Shown here piece after piece: positions 26,774-36,605 of a stretch of 64,000 bases of DNA. The stretch is from NCBI GenBank assembly GCA_047621325.1, contig JBLHLT010000011.1, positions 1 through 64,000 of the forward strand, written 5' to 3'. The stretch is from Bermanella sp047621325 (GTDB lineage: Bacteria; Pseudomonadota; Gammaproteobacteria; Pseudomonadales; Oceanobacteraceae). The notes beneath the pieces are model-generated. The model saw only the letters and a program-made list of their open reading frames with translations. It did not search any database and was not told where the DNA came from. The translations under genes and the position numbers were made by a program. Each line of letters opens with the position of its first letter. Position 1 is the stretch's first letter.

Positions 26774-28007
26774 AACGTAATGCCTCTGCCGGTTTTACTT
26801 TTGATGCTCGATAAGCCGGATACAAGGTAGCTAAAAAGCTCATAAGTAAACCACTGCCGGTTACAATCATGACATCTAGCCATTTCAATTCAGACGGCAA
26901 ATAACTAATAAAATACACATTCGCGTTTAAAAACTGTACGCCAAGCAAATGTTCAATACCTGCAATTATATCCGTTACGGTGAGTGCCAAAATAATACCA
27001 AGACCCGTGCCCAATAATATTCCCACAACGCCAATTAAAGAGCCTTGCACCATAAACACGGCCATAATACTGCTAGGCGACATACCCAGCGTACGTAGAA
27101 TAGCGATATCCCCTTGTTTATCGGTTACCACCATCACCAAGGTAGAAACAATATTAAACGCCGCAACCGCTACAATAATCAGCAACAGTAAGCCGATCAT
27201 GGTTTTTTCCATTTGTATCGCTTGAAATAAGTTGCCATGTGTACGCGTCCAATCGCTACTGGTAATGGAGGCATCAAGGTCAAAGGTTAAGTTCCAAGCG
27301 ATACGCGGCGCTTGAAATAGGTCTTCGGTTTTTAGCCTTAAACCTTGCGCTGGATTTTTCATACGAGCCATTTTCGCCGCATCAACCATATGTATGTATG
27401 CAAAATTCGCATCCAGTTCAGCCCCTACTGAAAACACACCACTAACGGTAAAACGCTTTAAGCGTGGCATCACCCCTGCTGGTGTTAAGCTGGCCTCTGG
27501 CATAATCAATGTTACTTTTTCACCTAAGGTAACACCTAACTTTCTAGCCAATAGATCCCCCAAAATAATGTGATATTCACCCGCGGCTAACGAATCAAAT
27601 TCACCTAGCTTCATGAAGTCCGGAAGTATAGATACTTTTTTCTCCCACTCAGGTTCAATGCCATTCACCATGACACCTTGCACACGGCCCTTATGGCTCA
27701 TCATTCCTTGGATATTCACAAATGGCGCAACACCCACAATGCCAGGTTTCGCCTTGACCTCATTCGCTAATTCTTGCCAATTCTCTAAGCCATCCTTTGC
27801 ATAAAGCGCTGCATGAGGCACCATACCTAAAATACGCTGGCGTAATTCACGATCAAAGCCGTTCATAACCGATAAAACCAGTATTAATACGGCAACGCCT
27901 AACGTCAGCCCCGCCATAGAAATTGCGGATATAAAAGAAATAAAATGATTACGCCGCTTAGCGCCGGTATAGCGTAAACCAATCATAATGGGTAATGTTT
28001 TAAGCAT
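26763..28007 (-). CDS. lolC: Lipoprotein-releasing ABC transporter permease (LolC/LolE type)
   Basis: The 414-residue protein has one N-terminal membrane helix, a periplasmic MacB-like domain (about 45-260) and three C-terminal helices of the FtsX domain. NHFISFISAISMAGLTLGVAVLILVLSVMNGF is the family start. Only this one permease adjoins lolD, whereas E. coli and Pseudomonas have both lolC and lolE here. It may act as a homodimer (LolF type), or the second gene lies elsewhere; LolC is used as the nearest name. Confidence 0.85.
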   Translation of the reverse strand: MLKTLPIMIGLRYTGAKRRNHFISFISAISMAGLTLGVAVLILVLSVMNGFDRELRQRILGMVPHAALYAKDGLENWQELANEVKAKPGIVGVAPFVNIQGMMSHKGRVQGVMVNGIEPEWEKKVSILPDFMKLGEFDSLAAGEYHIILGDLLARKLGVTLGEKVTLIMPEASLTPAGVMPRLKRFTVSGVFSVGAELDANFAYIHMVDAAKMARMKNPAQGLRLKTEDLFQAPRIAWNLTFDLDASITSSDWTRTHGNLFQAIQMEKTMIGLLLLIIVAVAAFNIVSTLVMVVTDKQGDIAILRTLGMSPSSIMAVFMVQGSLIGVVGILLGTGLGIILALTVTDIIAGIEHLLGVQFLNANVYFISYLPSELKWLDVMIVTGSGLLMSFLATLYPAYRASKVKPAEALRYDI

Positions 28008-28104
28008 TCACTGTTACAACCGAAAAATAAAACGTAAGACTAAAGAATTCACCGCACAATTGAAATGGTCTTATGGCGCTTTTGGCGCTAAAATCAAAGG
28101 ATAA

Positions 28105-28461
28105 ATGGACATAATGGTTAGTATCATGAAATCGTTAACGCAAATAACTTACAGCTGCTTCACTTTAATACTCGCATTCGCGTGTATCTCAGCTCATGCA
28201 CAGAATATGGACAGCACCACCAAACAAGAAAGCTCTCATGTTTCAGAAGTGGTTATTCCACTGTCAGGACAAGAAATCAAAAAGAACTTAGCTGATCCCA
28301 AACGCGGTACAAGCATGATGCAAGTTGAAGCCAAATACGGCAAAGCGATCAAGATTCACCCAGCAAAAGGCAAGCCGCCAATCACCCGCTGGGATTACGC
28401 TGAATTCAGCGTCTATTTTGAATCCAAATCTGTCATCCACACCGTCAGTCGTTCCAACTGA
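28105..28461 (+). CDS. Small secreted protein, unknown function
   Basis: The ORF gives 118 residues from ATG 28105; in-frame ATGs at 28114 and 28126 could be the start, the latter giving MKSLTQITYS. A signal peptide with hydrophobic core and cleavage near SAHA-Q is clear. The mature part is about 85 residues, with RGTSMMQVEAKYG and PPITRWDYAEFSVYFE segments resembling short SmpA/BamE-like beta folds, in which a G.s...v...fG pattern is followed by W.Y...V.F. No function is assigned. It precedes aguA by 19 bases. Confidence 0.6.
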   Translation: MDIMVSIMKSLTQITYSCFTLILAFACISAHAQNMDSTTKQESSHVSEVVIPLSGQEIKKNLADPKRGTSMMQVEAKYGKAIKIHPAKGKPPITRWDYAEFSVYFESKSVIHTVSRSN

Positions 28462-28480
28462 TCTATAAAGATATACATTC

Positions 28481-29518
28481 ATGACCCGATATTTCCCTGC
28501 TGAATGGCATCCTCAATATGCCATTCAGTTGACTTGGCCCCACACTGATACTGACTGGAACTGGATTTTAACTGAGATCCAAACCCTCTATATCGAACTC
28601 ATTAATACCATTACCGAATATGAAAACGTCATATTAAGCGTCCCAAACTCTGAGGCCATTAATAGCATCCGTTCAAAATTAAATACCAAAAAATTTAAAT
28701 GCGAATTTTATATTGCCAATAACGATGACACTTGGGCTCGAGACCACGGTCCTATCAGTGTTTACGAAGAGTCAAAATTGTCGATTCAAGATTTTAAATT
28801 TAATGGCTGGGGTCGAAAGTTTGATGCGTCACTCGACAATCAAATAACTGGGGCGTTATTTCAACAAGAAGCGTACCCAGCACATACATTCGAAAAGCAT
28901 AACTTCATATTAGAAGGTGGCAGTATCGAGAGCGACGGCAATGGATGCCTATTAACCACTCGTCAGTGTTTAATGAACACAAACCGCAATGCCTCTCTCA
29001 CTCAAAACCAGATTGAAGCCTATTTAAAAGACCGTTTAGGTTCTAATAAAATTTTATGGTTAAAACATGGCGATCTTATTGGCGATGATACTGATGCTCA
29101 CATCGATACCCTTGCACGTTTTGCACCCAATAATCAGATAATATTTCAAGGCTGCCAAGACGAAGACGACGAACACTACGTCGAACTTTCTGCGATGAAA
29201 GCAGAATTAGCACAACTGACCAACACAGCAGGTGAACCATTTACTCTTATTGAGTTGCCATGGCCGGATGCACTTTACGAGGACGGCACAACTCATCGCT
29301 TACCTGCCAGCTATGCGAATTTTTTATTCATTAATGGTGCAGTATTACTGCCTACTTATGGTGTAAAACAAGATGAAGCCGCTATTGCGGTAATGTCTAG
29401 CGCACTGCCTAACCACACAATCATTCCAATTAATTGTGCCGTAGTTGTACGTCAATACGGCAGTCTGCATTGCTTAACCATGCAAATTCCAACAGCTGAA
29501 CAACAGGAGACCAATTAA
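28481..29518 (+). CDS. aguA: Agmatine deiminase
   Basis: Converts agmatine to N-carbamoylputrescine and ammonia. The 345-residue protein of the arginine-deiminase fold has FPAEWHPQYAIQLTWPH, WARDHGPI, LEGGSIE, and DTDAHIDTLARF metal-free active-site motifs, with the nucleophilic Cys in GSLHCLTMQ near the C-terminus. The next gene overlaps its stop by one base, forming the usual aguA-aguB pair for putrescine synthesis from arginine. Confidence 0.95.
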   Translation: MTRYFPAEWHPQYAIQLTWPHTDTDWNWILTEIQTLYIELINTITEYENVILSVPNSEAINSIRSKLNTKKFKCEFYIANNDDTWARDHGPISVYEESKLSIQDFKFNGWGRKFDASLDNQITGALFQQEAYPAHTFEKHNFILEGGSIESDGNGCLLTTRQCLMNTNRNASLTQNQIEAYLKDRLGSNKILWLKHGDLIGDDTDAHIDTLARFAPNNQIIFQGCQDEDDEHYVELSAMKAELAQLTNTAGEPFTLIELPWPDALYEDGTTHRLPASYANFLFINGAVLLPTYGVKQDEAAIAVMSSALPNHTIIPINCAVVVRQYGSLHCLTMQIPTAEQQETN

Positions 29519-30408
29519 TGTCGCGCAATATCCGTGTTTTCGGCATTCAACAAACCTGCTCAAGTGATAAATTAATTTCACTTGAGACAACAAAAAGCTG
29601 GATTGAAAAAGCCGCTAAACAAGGGGCTGATTTAATCGTATTGCAAGAACTCCACGCCACCGATTATTTTTGCCAAACTCAAGAGCCGAGTAAATTCGAT
29701 TTAGCCGAGCCATTGGATGGGCCAACCGCACAATTTTTAAGCGCTCAAGCTAAGCAAGCGAATGCCGTGATTGTCGGTTCGATATTTGAGCGCCGTGCAG
29801 CCGGAATTTACCACAACACTGCCCTAGTGTTTGACAAAGACGGTAGCCTTGCAGGCTTTTATCGCAAAATGCATATCCCTGACGACCCAGGATTTTATGA
29901 AAAATACTATTTCACCCCCGGTGATATGGACGGTTTTGAGCCAATTCAGACCAGCATAGGCAAACTTGGCGTAATGGTTTGCTGGGACCAATGGTACCCC
30001 GAAGGCGCACGCATAATGGCGCTTAAAGGGGCTGAAGTATTAATCTACCCTACCGCTATAGGCTGGGATACTGCCGACACCAGTGACGAGCAAACCCGCC
30101 AAAAGGATGCCTGGATTGGCGTTCAAAGAGGTCACAGTATCGCTAACAACCTACCTGTTATTGCCATTAACCGAGTAGGACACGAAGCAGACCCTAGTAA
30201 TCAAAGCACTGGTATTAAGTTTTGGGGGCATTCCTTCATAACAGGTCAACAAGGTGAATTCTTGGCTCTTGCCGACCATCAGGAAGCCTGCCTAGTAGAA
30301 GCCACAATTAATCTAGATAAAACTGAGCAAACACGACGTATTTGGCCTTATTTCAGGGATCGCCGTATTGACGCATATACAGGCTTACAAAGTCGCTACT
30401 TAGACTAA
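29518..30408 (+). CDS. aguB: N-carbamoylputrescine amidase
   Basis: Nitrilase-family enzyme that hydrolyses N-carbamoylputrescine to putrescine. The 296-residue protein shows the Glu-Lys-Cys triad: Glu in LQELHATDYF, Lys in YRKMHIPDDPG and Cys in MVCWDQWYPEGAR. The family motif WGHSFITGQQGE is also present. It is translationally coupled to aguA. Confidence 0.95.
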   Translation: MSRNIRVFGIQQTCSSDKLISLETTKSWIEKAAKQGADLIVLQELHATDYFCQTQEPSKFDLAEPLDGPTAQFLSAQAKQANAVIVGSIFERRAAGIYHNTALVFDKDGSLAGFYRKMHIPDDPGFYEKYYFTPGDMDGFEPIQTSIGKLGVMVCWDQWYPEGARIMALKGAEVLIYPTAIGWDTADTSDEQTRQKDAWIGVQRGHSIANNLPVIAINRVGHEADPSNQSTGIKFWGHSFITGQQGEFLALADHQEACLVEATINLDKTEQTRRIWPYFRDRRIDAYTGLQSRYLD

Positions 30409-30467
30409 TTCGCCCTAGCAAATCATCGCTATTACGCTAAGGTATAGGTAGGGACTAAGGAGACATT

Positions 30468-31130
30468 ATGAGACAAATATACCTATACCTTGCGAGTTTT
30501 TTAGCATTGCTTATTAGCACAATGGCCACCGCCCAAGTTGAAGAGCTAAGCAACACAGAAATGACTGAAGCTTACATCCTTGACGGCTCAATCATGGTTA
30601 AGCAAAAAAACGCAATGCCCCAGCCAGAGGCGCACCCAAGTAAACGAATCACGCTCAGCCCTGGCAAACCTGCCATAACAGAAGCAGACTCTGTGCGAGA
30701 ACTTGATCAACAAGCCAACCAACAGATTATTTTTGATCAAAACTTAACTCAGCGCCAAGGTGAGCAGCAACTTCAACAGTATGAGCAAAGTCGCAGCAAC
30801 CAATTATTGATCGCACCTCAACTCAGTCCAGCTGCACAAGCCCAACAGGCTTATGCACAAAACTTAGTGCGTGAAGGTCTGGGACTTCCCTCCGGCACCC
30901 AAATTACACCCGAAATAATGGGGCAATACCTTAGTACGTTTTCTGGCCAAACCTCAGGCGATCCACTACAAGGCCAGCAAACTATTACGAACTCAGGCTT
31001 TCAATTTATTATTCCAAATCCTGGCGGTGGCATTCAAAGTGGTATTTATTCATCTGGTGATGGATCAATCAACCTCGAAAGCAATAACTCACAAATCATC
31101 TTCAATTTGCTCTTCCCTAAGAACCCATAG
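30468..31130 (+). CDS. Secreted Gln-rich protein, unknown function
   Basis: The 220-residue product begins with a signal peptide (MRQIYLYLASFLALLISTMATAQ), with likely cleavage after ATA. The mature part is very rich in Gln, Ser and Asn, with a coiled-coil-prone stretch (about 70-110) and a Gly/Ser-rich end (PNPGGGIQSGIYSSGDGS). AAGGAGA precedes the start. I recognise no domain. A terminator follows, so it forms a short unit, perhaps read through from aguB. Confidence 0.6.
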   Translation: MRQIYLYLASFLALLISTMATAQVEELSNTEMTEAYILDGSIMVKQKNAMPQPEAHPSKRITLSPGKPAITEADSVRELDQQANQQIIFDQNLTQRQGEQQLQQYEQSRSNQLLIAPQLSPAAQAQQAYAQNLVREGLGLPSGTQITPEIMGQYLSTFSGQTSGDPLQGQQTITNSGFQFIIPNPGGGIQSGIYSSGDGSINLESNNSQIIFNLLFPKNP

Positions 31131-31171
31131 ATATTTTATAAAAGTCTTACATAAAGTCTTCTTATTGCAAC

Positions 31172-31200
31172 AAAAAGCCCAGCGAATGCTGGGCTTTTTT
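31172..31200 (+). terminator. Terminator after the Gln-rich protein gene
   Basis: AGCCCAGC and GCTGGGCT form a stem around GAAT and are followed by a T-run. Confidence 0.88.
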
Positions 31201-31234
31201 ATGTACAGTACGGCTGGTTTTAAGGCGAATTCAA

Positions 31235-31492
31235 TCAACCAAATAAATCAAAGCTAGGTCCCTTTACCTGCTCGTCTCCATCGGCATGATCGAGCCAAAG
31301 TTTTGGTTTACTAAAAGTTTGCTCAATTAAACGAGCCAGCGAATCAGAAATCGATTTTTTACTATCTGGTGACATCAATGCAGCCATTTTACTTTCATCT
31401 TTGCCCAAACACATTGCAAAAGATAGTTCGTCTAATGCGTTTTCATGCATAATTTCAATTGTATTTTTTCGGCGGATTTCGTCTAAGCCCAT
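31235..31492 (-). CDS. Small acidic protein, unknown function
   Basis: The 85-residue ORF starts at ATG 31492 with GAGAGG in front. It has no signal peptide or membrane segment. It appears helical in the middle (SKKSISDSLARLIEQTF) and ends in an acidic, aromatic tail (DHADGDEQVKGPSFDLFG). I do not recognise a family. It is divergent from the carboxylase gene, 207 bases away. Confidence 0.5.
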   Translation of the reverse strand: MGLDEIRRKNTIEIMHENALDELSFAMCLGKDESKMAALMSPDSKKSISDSLARLIEQTFSKPKLWLDHADGDEQVKGPSFDLFG

Positions 31493-31699
31493 AAAGACCT
31501 CTCAATTTTGTACCATTATAGTCGTGATAAGATTTGGGATAAACCTTGAACTAACCAGTTGAAAAATAATATATGACAGAATTCAAGAATCGCTGCAAGA
31601 TTACTGTATTCTTATAAAATGTCTGCTATAAAGCAGAGCGTATTGGCTTTGAACACCAGCCAGCTTCACAATTAATCTAATGATAAAGTGCCAATATTT

Positions 31700-34600
31700 A
31701 TGTCGCAATTTAATACCGATCAGTTATTCCAAATAGCAGAAAAGCTTAGCCAAGACTTCTCGCTTTTCCCTAACTCCAAGGGAAGCCAAGCTGCCGTGGT
31801 GAAAGGATTGCTTAACCACGAGCAAGTGAGTGCCAAGAGTGATGAGCTTAAGCAATTAGACATTGATAGCTATATCAAAGAAGTTGTTTCTCCTAGCGAA
31901 TCAAGCCAGCGCCTAAATGCAAAACAGCTAGTACATAAATTAACTACTCGTTTCATTACAGAGCAAGAATTCGGTCCACTGTATGTGGCAGAAGTAGAAC
32001 TCGCTTTCGACGATCAATTTCGTCGAGTCGGCTTCATAGGCCAAAACCGAGCAGAACGTAACGGCGCTTGGTTACCTGAACACCATCGTCAAGCCGTCAA
32101 ATCCTTACGTCAATTCGCAAAACATATTATTCCCGTTGTTACTTTAATCGATACACCGGGGGCCGATGCTAGTGAGCAAGCTAACCTAGACAATCAAGCC
32201 CATAGTATTTCCCGCTTAATTACTGAAATGTCAAACATCGACATACCGACTGTTGGTATCATTTTAGGTGCAGGTTATTCTGGTGGCGCAATCCCCCTCG
32301 CGTCTACAAATATATTACTATCGGTACGTGATGGTATTTTTAATACCATCCAACCTCAAGGACTCGCGAGCATTGCACGTAAATATAATTTGTCTTGGCA
32401 AGAATGTGCAAAATATGTAGGTGTCTCAGCCTATGAACTTCAATTACGAAATGTAATCGACGGTATTATTGATTACGCACCAAGTGATCGTATCGATCAA
32501 CTGCAAAATTTAACATCCGCAATTACCAGCAGCATTATTGGTATCGAAAACGGTGCAGAAAACTTTGCCAGAGAAAACCCATACTTAATGGATCACTACA
32601 TGCGTAGTGTTGAACGCTATTTAAACCCTTCTGACAAATTAGTAGCATTAGAAAAAGGGTCAAGTTTAAATCTAGCATCATCCCCTTCTGAGCATCACAA
32701 CTTATTTCGCATGACCTATCGCTACATGCGGTATCTCACATTAAGAAAACGTATTTCTTCTACGACTACCGGCCACTATAGCCGCCTTGCTGAGGTAGAG
32801 GTGCCAACCGGTAAACTAAACGAACGCCTTGAAGAAGAAAAACGCAAAAAATTTCAAAAATGGCTACAAGCACCTGACAAAATCAGATATGACGAAGAGC
32901 TTAATAAACTCTGGAAAAACTACCTTCAAAAACTAGAAGGCCGTAGTGATGCACGAGGCTCTATATCAAAACTATTCTTTGGTGAACCAGAAGATAATTA
33001 TATAAAAGCAAAACAAGATTTTAGCTTTTCCCTTGGCTTGTATTTATTCAATCGTTGGAAGTCAGATGCAGATGTAAACTTTGTAGAGCTCATTAATTAC
33101 CTAGAAAATTATCAGCAAAGTCGCTTTCTATTAACACAAGACGATTTACTTGATATACAAGCAATCATTAGTTTCATTAAAACCAATGATCACGCATTAG
33201 CACAGTTTATTCAAAAATCTCTAAATTATGATACGCAAGCACTGCTTGCTAAACATACAAAAGGCAAAGCATCAGCCGAGCTTGTAACGGGTATAACGGA
33301 AGCGCTTAACGGAATTATCACATCTAAAAAAATGCCTAAAGATGTCACTGAAAGCATCAAACTAAGCCAGACTACAGAGCAACTATTAAATAGTGTCGCT
33401 AGTGGTTCACTAGAGGCAAATCGACGCACACTTGAAGAGGCACTAGCCCCTTATATTTGCATTAAAAGCGACACGCCAATTGCTAAACTAAATAAAGACG
33501 CCACAGTATTAGACGCCATATTAATGGACGATCTACGAGTTGAGTTTATTAGTATCAGCCAAAATTTAATTATGTTTGGCACACTATACGATTACGTCAT
33601 CCACAACCTTGGCACCATCGCAAAAGAAGCAAAAGAAACACATAGCTTGTCATACATGGCAGTCAACAGCCTCCTCAACAAAGGCCTTGAATACACTAAT
33701 AATTTAAGTATCGCCGCAAACCATAAAGAAGAATTTGCAAATTGGTTTAAATATTTTGTCGAATCAAGCCAACGAGGTGCATTCTTAATACAAGTTGAGG
33801 AATGGAAAAAACATAGTTTCCCACGATTAAGCGACACTCTTTTTGTAATTGTCACATTCTTCTTTGATAAACTTTTGGCTGAGTTCTATGACTCAAATAA
33901 TGGATCGAACTACAATGGGCGCATCAACCCATACAGCATTGGTCGTAAGAAAGATTTTTGGAATCGCTTAACCATTGCGTATTTCGACCTATTAATTCAA
34001 GACGTTTTAGATAATGTCAAAAAAGAGAAAAGCACTCAAAGCCAAGCATTTGTTGATCAATTCTTTAATGATTTTGAAGAAATAAACGATCACTTAATGA
34101 CATCAGATCCAGTTCAATTCCCAGGCTTCAGAAGTGCCATAGAAAAAGCATTAAGCAACAACATTGCTCCTTGTGGCGTAATCACTGGTTTTGGCACCAT
34201 AAAAATTGGTGATGAAAGCAGACGTGTAGGTACGTTAATTTCAAACCTTGATTTCCAAGCAGGCGCATTCGACATGGCCAGTGCGGAGAAATTTTGTAAA
34301 CTACTGGTTGAATGTGCACGTCACAACTACCCTGTCATTTGCTTTGTAAGCTCAGGCGGCATGCAAACAAAAGAAGGCGCGTCTGCCCTCTTCTCAATGT
34401 CCATAGTAAATGATCGCATCACTCGCTTTGTTCGTGATAACGACTTACCTATTGTCGTATTTGGCTATGGTGATTGTACCGGTGGCGCTCAAGCCAGCTT
34501 TGTAACTCACCCGATGGTTCAAACCTTCTATTTTTCCGGCACCAACATGCCATTTGCTGGGCAAATAGTTGTACCGTCCTATTTGCCGTCAACGAGCACA

Positions 34601-36565
34601 TTGTCGAATTATTTATCAACAAATCGCGAATCAATGGCTGACTTAGTTAAACACCCATTTATTGAAGATTTAGACAGCCAGTTACGCGCCATAGACCCTG
34701 CCATTCCTGTTGCGCGTAAAACGGTTGATGAAGTTCTGACTCGTATTCTTAAAGGTTATGTAACGCCAGGAAAAGTAAAGGCAAGAGAAGTAACTAACCT
34801 TAATAAAGAAAAATTATTTCGCCCAGTCAAGAAAGTACTTATCCACGCTCGAGGCTGTACTGCCGAAAAATTAGTTCGCAAAGCACAAGAACACAATATT
34901 GATGTGGTATTGGTTCAATCTGACCCAGACATGAACAGCACCGCAGCCGACAATTTAAACAGCAGAGGCCGCTTAGTTTGTATTGGTGGCAATACACCTG
35001 ACGAAAGCTATTTAAACGCCCAAAGTGTCATTCGAATAGCCGATCTTGAAAAAGTAGACTCTTTACACCCCGGCATTGGCTTTTTGTCTGAAAGCTCTCA
35101 GTTTGCAGCGTTCTGTGGCAACCACGACATCAATTTCATTGGCCCAAGTGTTTCATCAATGGAAACCATGGGTAATAAATCCAATGCAATTAATACCGCT
35201 ATCAGCTCTGGCGTCCCCGTTGTACCAGGATCCCACGGCATTGTAACCACATCCGCTATGGCCGCAAAAGTAGCTGATGAGATTGGCTATCCAGTGCTGC
35301 TTAAAGCCGTTCATGGTGGCGGCGGTAAAGGCATACAAGTTGTGTACGAACCAACAAGCATTCATGAACTTTTTCATCAAATCTCAACCGAAGCACGCAG
35401 TGCGTTTGGCAGTGGTGACGTTTATCTTGAGAAATTTGTCACGTCACTTCGTCATATAGAAGTACAGATATTACGTGATAGCCAAGGTAACACGAGAGTA
35501 TTAGGTTTACGTGATTGCTCTGTACAGCGTAACAATCAAAAAATAATCGAAGAGTCCGGTTCGACAATGCTACCTAAAAACCTAGAAGATAAGGTTTATG
35601 ATTACGCAGAAAAACTCGCTAATGCAGTCGATTATTTTGGCGCAGGCACGGTTGAATTTATTTACAACCTAGATGCGAATGACGTGTACTTCATGGAGAT
35701 GAATACTCGACTGCAAGTCGAGCATCCTGTCACAGAATTTGTAACAAACACCGACATCATGGGCCTTCAATTTAAAATTGCCAGCGGTGAAAGTATTGCA
35801 GACATAAAATACAAACCAAAAGGCTATGCAATGGAGCTGCGCATTAATGCAGAAAAAGCAACGCTACAAGGTGATGACGTCCAATTTATCCCTAACGCAG
35901 GTAAAATCACACGCTTTGAGTTACCTGAAGATAAAGACATCCAGCTATTAAAATCAATTGATACCGGTAAAGAAGTGACGCCGTTTTATGACAGCATGGT
36001 CGTACAGGTGATTTGTTACGGTAAGGATCGAAATGACACCATCGACAAATTAAAAGTTTATCTAGACAAAACCGTCATACAAGGTGTTAGCACTAATATT
36101 CCACTATTAAAACGAATATTGAATGACGATGTTTTTGTCAACGGTGATTATGATACAAACTATTTGCCAAACTTTTTAAATCGAATTGATAAACAAGCAT
36201 TGATCAAAGAGATTGCTATTAGTGCAGGCGACGACAAGAAAAGTGTCACTTTAGATAACTTACGTATTGAAGGCTCAAATGAATTAAAAGTATTGGCACC
36301 TGCCAGTTCTATTTTCTATAGCGCCCCTTCTCCAACTGAGAAACCATACGTCAAAGAAGGTGACACAATTTCGGTTACTAAAACATTGTGTTTAATGGAA
36401 GCGATGAAGATGTTCAGTCCCTTGAATTTGAAGTCCTTCAACACTCAAGGCAATACACTTTATGACCCAGATGCCCAATACAAGGTAGTGCGTATACATA
36501 ACGCCGAAGGCCAGCAAGTGAATCAAGGTGACCTATTGTTTGTAATCAGCCCAGTGCAGCACTAA
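31700..36565 (+). CDS. Single-chain biotin-dependent acyl-CoA carboxylase (CT-alpha, CT-beta, BC and BCCP domains)
   Basis: From ATG 31700 (MSQFNTDQ; GTG 31688 is possible) the protein has 1621 residues. An AccA-like carboxyltransferase half spans about 110-260 (IDTPGAD, GAGYSGGAI, IQPQGLASI). A 500-residue linker without clear homology follows. An AccD-like half spans about 823-985 (SSGGMQTKEGA, CTGGAQASF) without a Cys4 zinc ribbon. Biotin carboxylase spans about 1043-1500 (HGGGGKGI, EMNTRLQVEHPVTE). A biotinyl domain has K1570 in EAMKM. It could carboxylate acetyl-, propionyl- or another acyl-CoA; the sequence does not decide. It is monocistronic. Confidence 0.88.
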   Translation: MSQFNTDQLFQIAEKLSQDFSLFPNSKGSQAAVVKGLLNHEQVSAKSDELKQLDIDSYIKEVVSPSESSQRLNAKQLVHKLTTRFITEQEFGPLYVAEVELAFDDQFRRVGFIGQNRAERNGAWLPEHHRQAVKSLRQFAKHIIPVVTLIDTPGADASEQANLDNQAHSISRLITEMSNIDIPTVGIILGAGYSGGAIPLASTNILLSVRDGIFNTIQPQGLASIARKYNLSWQECAKYVGVSAYELQLRNVIDGIIDYAPSDRIDQLQNLTSAITSSIIGIENGAENFARENPYLMDHYMRSVERYLNPSDKLVALEKGSSLNLASSPSEHHNLFRMTYRYMRYLTLRKRISSTTTGHYSRLAEVEVPTGKLNERLEEEKRKKFQKWLQAPDKIRYDEELNKLWKNYLQKLEGRSDARGSISKLFFGEPEDNYIKAKQDFSFSLGLYLFNRWKSDADVNFVELINYLENYQQSRFLLTQDDLLDIQAIISFIKTNDHALAQFIQKSLNYDTQALLAKHTKGKASAELVTGITEALNGIITSKKMPKDVTESIKLSQTTEQLLNSVASGSLEANRRTLEEALAPYICIKSDTPIAKLNKDATVLDAILMDDLRVEFISISQNLIMFGTLYDYVIHNLGTIAKEAKETHSLSYMAVNSLLNKGLEYTNNLSIAANHKEEFANWFKYFVESSQRGAFLIQVEEWKKHSFPRLSDTLFVIVTFFFDKLLAEFYDSNNGSNYNGRINPYSIGRKKDFWNRLTIAYFDLLIQDVLDNVKKEKSTQSQAFVDQFFNDFEEINDHLMTSDPVQFPGFRSAIEKALSNNIAPCGVITGFGTIKIGDESRRVGTLISNLDFQAGAFDMASAEKFCKLLVECARHNYPVICFVSSGGMQTKEGASALFSMSIVNDRITRFVRDNDLPIVVFGYGDCTGGAQASFVTHPMVQTFYFSGTNMPFAGQIVVPSYLPSTSTLSNYLSTNRESMADLVKHPFIEDLDSQLRAIDPAIPVARKTVDEVLTRILKGYVTPGKVKAREVTNLNKEKLFRPVKKVLIHARGCTAEKLVRKAQEHNIDVVLVQSDPDMNSTAADNLNSRGRLVCIGGNTPDESYLNAQSVIRIADLEKVDSLHPGIGFLSESSQFAAFCGNHDINFIGPSVSSMETMGNKSNAINTAISSGVPVVPGSHGIVTTSAMAAKVADEIGYPVLLKAVHGGGGKGIQVVYEPTSIHELFHQISTEARSAFGSGDVYLEKFVTSLRHIEVQILRDSQGNTRVLGLRDCSVQRNNQKIIEESGSTMLPKNLEDKVYDYAEKLANAVDYFGAGTVEFIYNLDANDVYFMEMNTRLQVEHPVTEFVTNTDIMGLQFKIASGESIADIKYKPKGYAMELRINAEKATLQGDDVQFIPNAGKITRFELPEDKDIQLLKSIDTGKEVTPFYDSMVVQVICYGKDRNDTIDKLKVYLDKTVIQGVSTNIPLLKRILNDDVFVNGDYDTNYLPNFLNRIDKQALIKEIAISAGDDKKSVTLDNLRIEGSNELKVLAPASSIFYSAPSPTEKPYVKEGDTISVTKTLCLMEAMKMFSPLNLKSFNTQGNTLYDPDAQYKVVRIHNAEGQQVNQGDLLFVISPVQH

Positions 36566-36576
36566 GCCAATACGAG

Positions 36577-36603
36577 AAACCCTAGTCTGCTAGGGTTTTT
36601 TTA
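36577..36603 (+). terminator. Terminator of the carboxylase gene
   Basis: AACCCTAG and CTAGGGTT pair around TCTG and are followed by a T-run, 12 bases after the stop. Confidence 0.88.
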
Positions 36604-36605
36604 TT

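Noticed and set aside
28011..28024. Second Ter-like core (reverse complement of GGTTGTAAC) just upstream of the lolC start
   Set aside because: Only about eight bases match the consensus; too weak without a genome-wide scan.
31027..31257. 76-residue plus-strand frame over the 3' end of the Gln-rich gene
   Set aside because: It spans the terminator and has no ribosome site.
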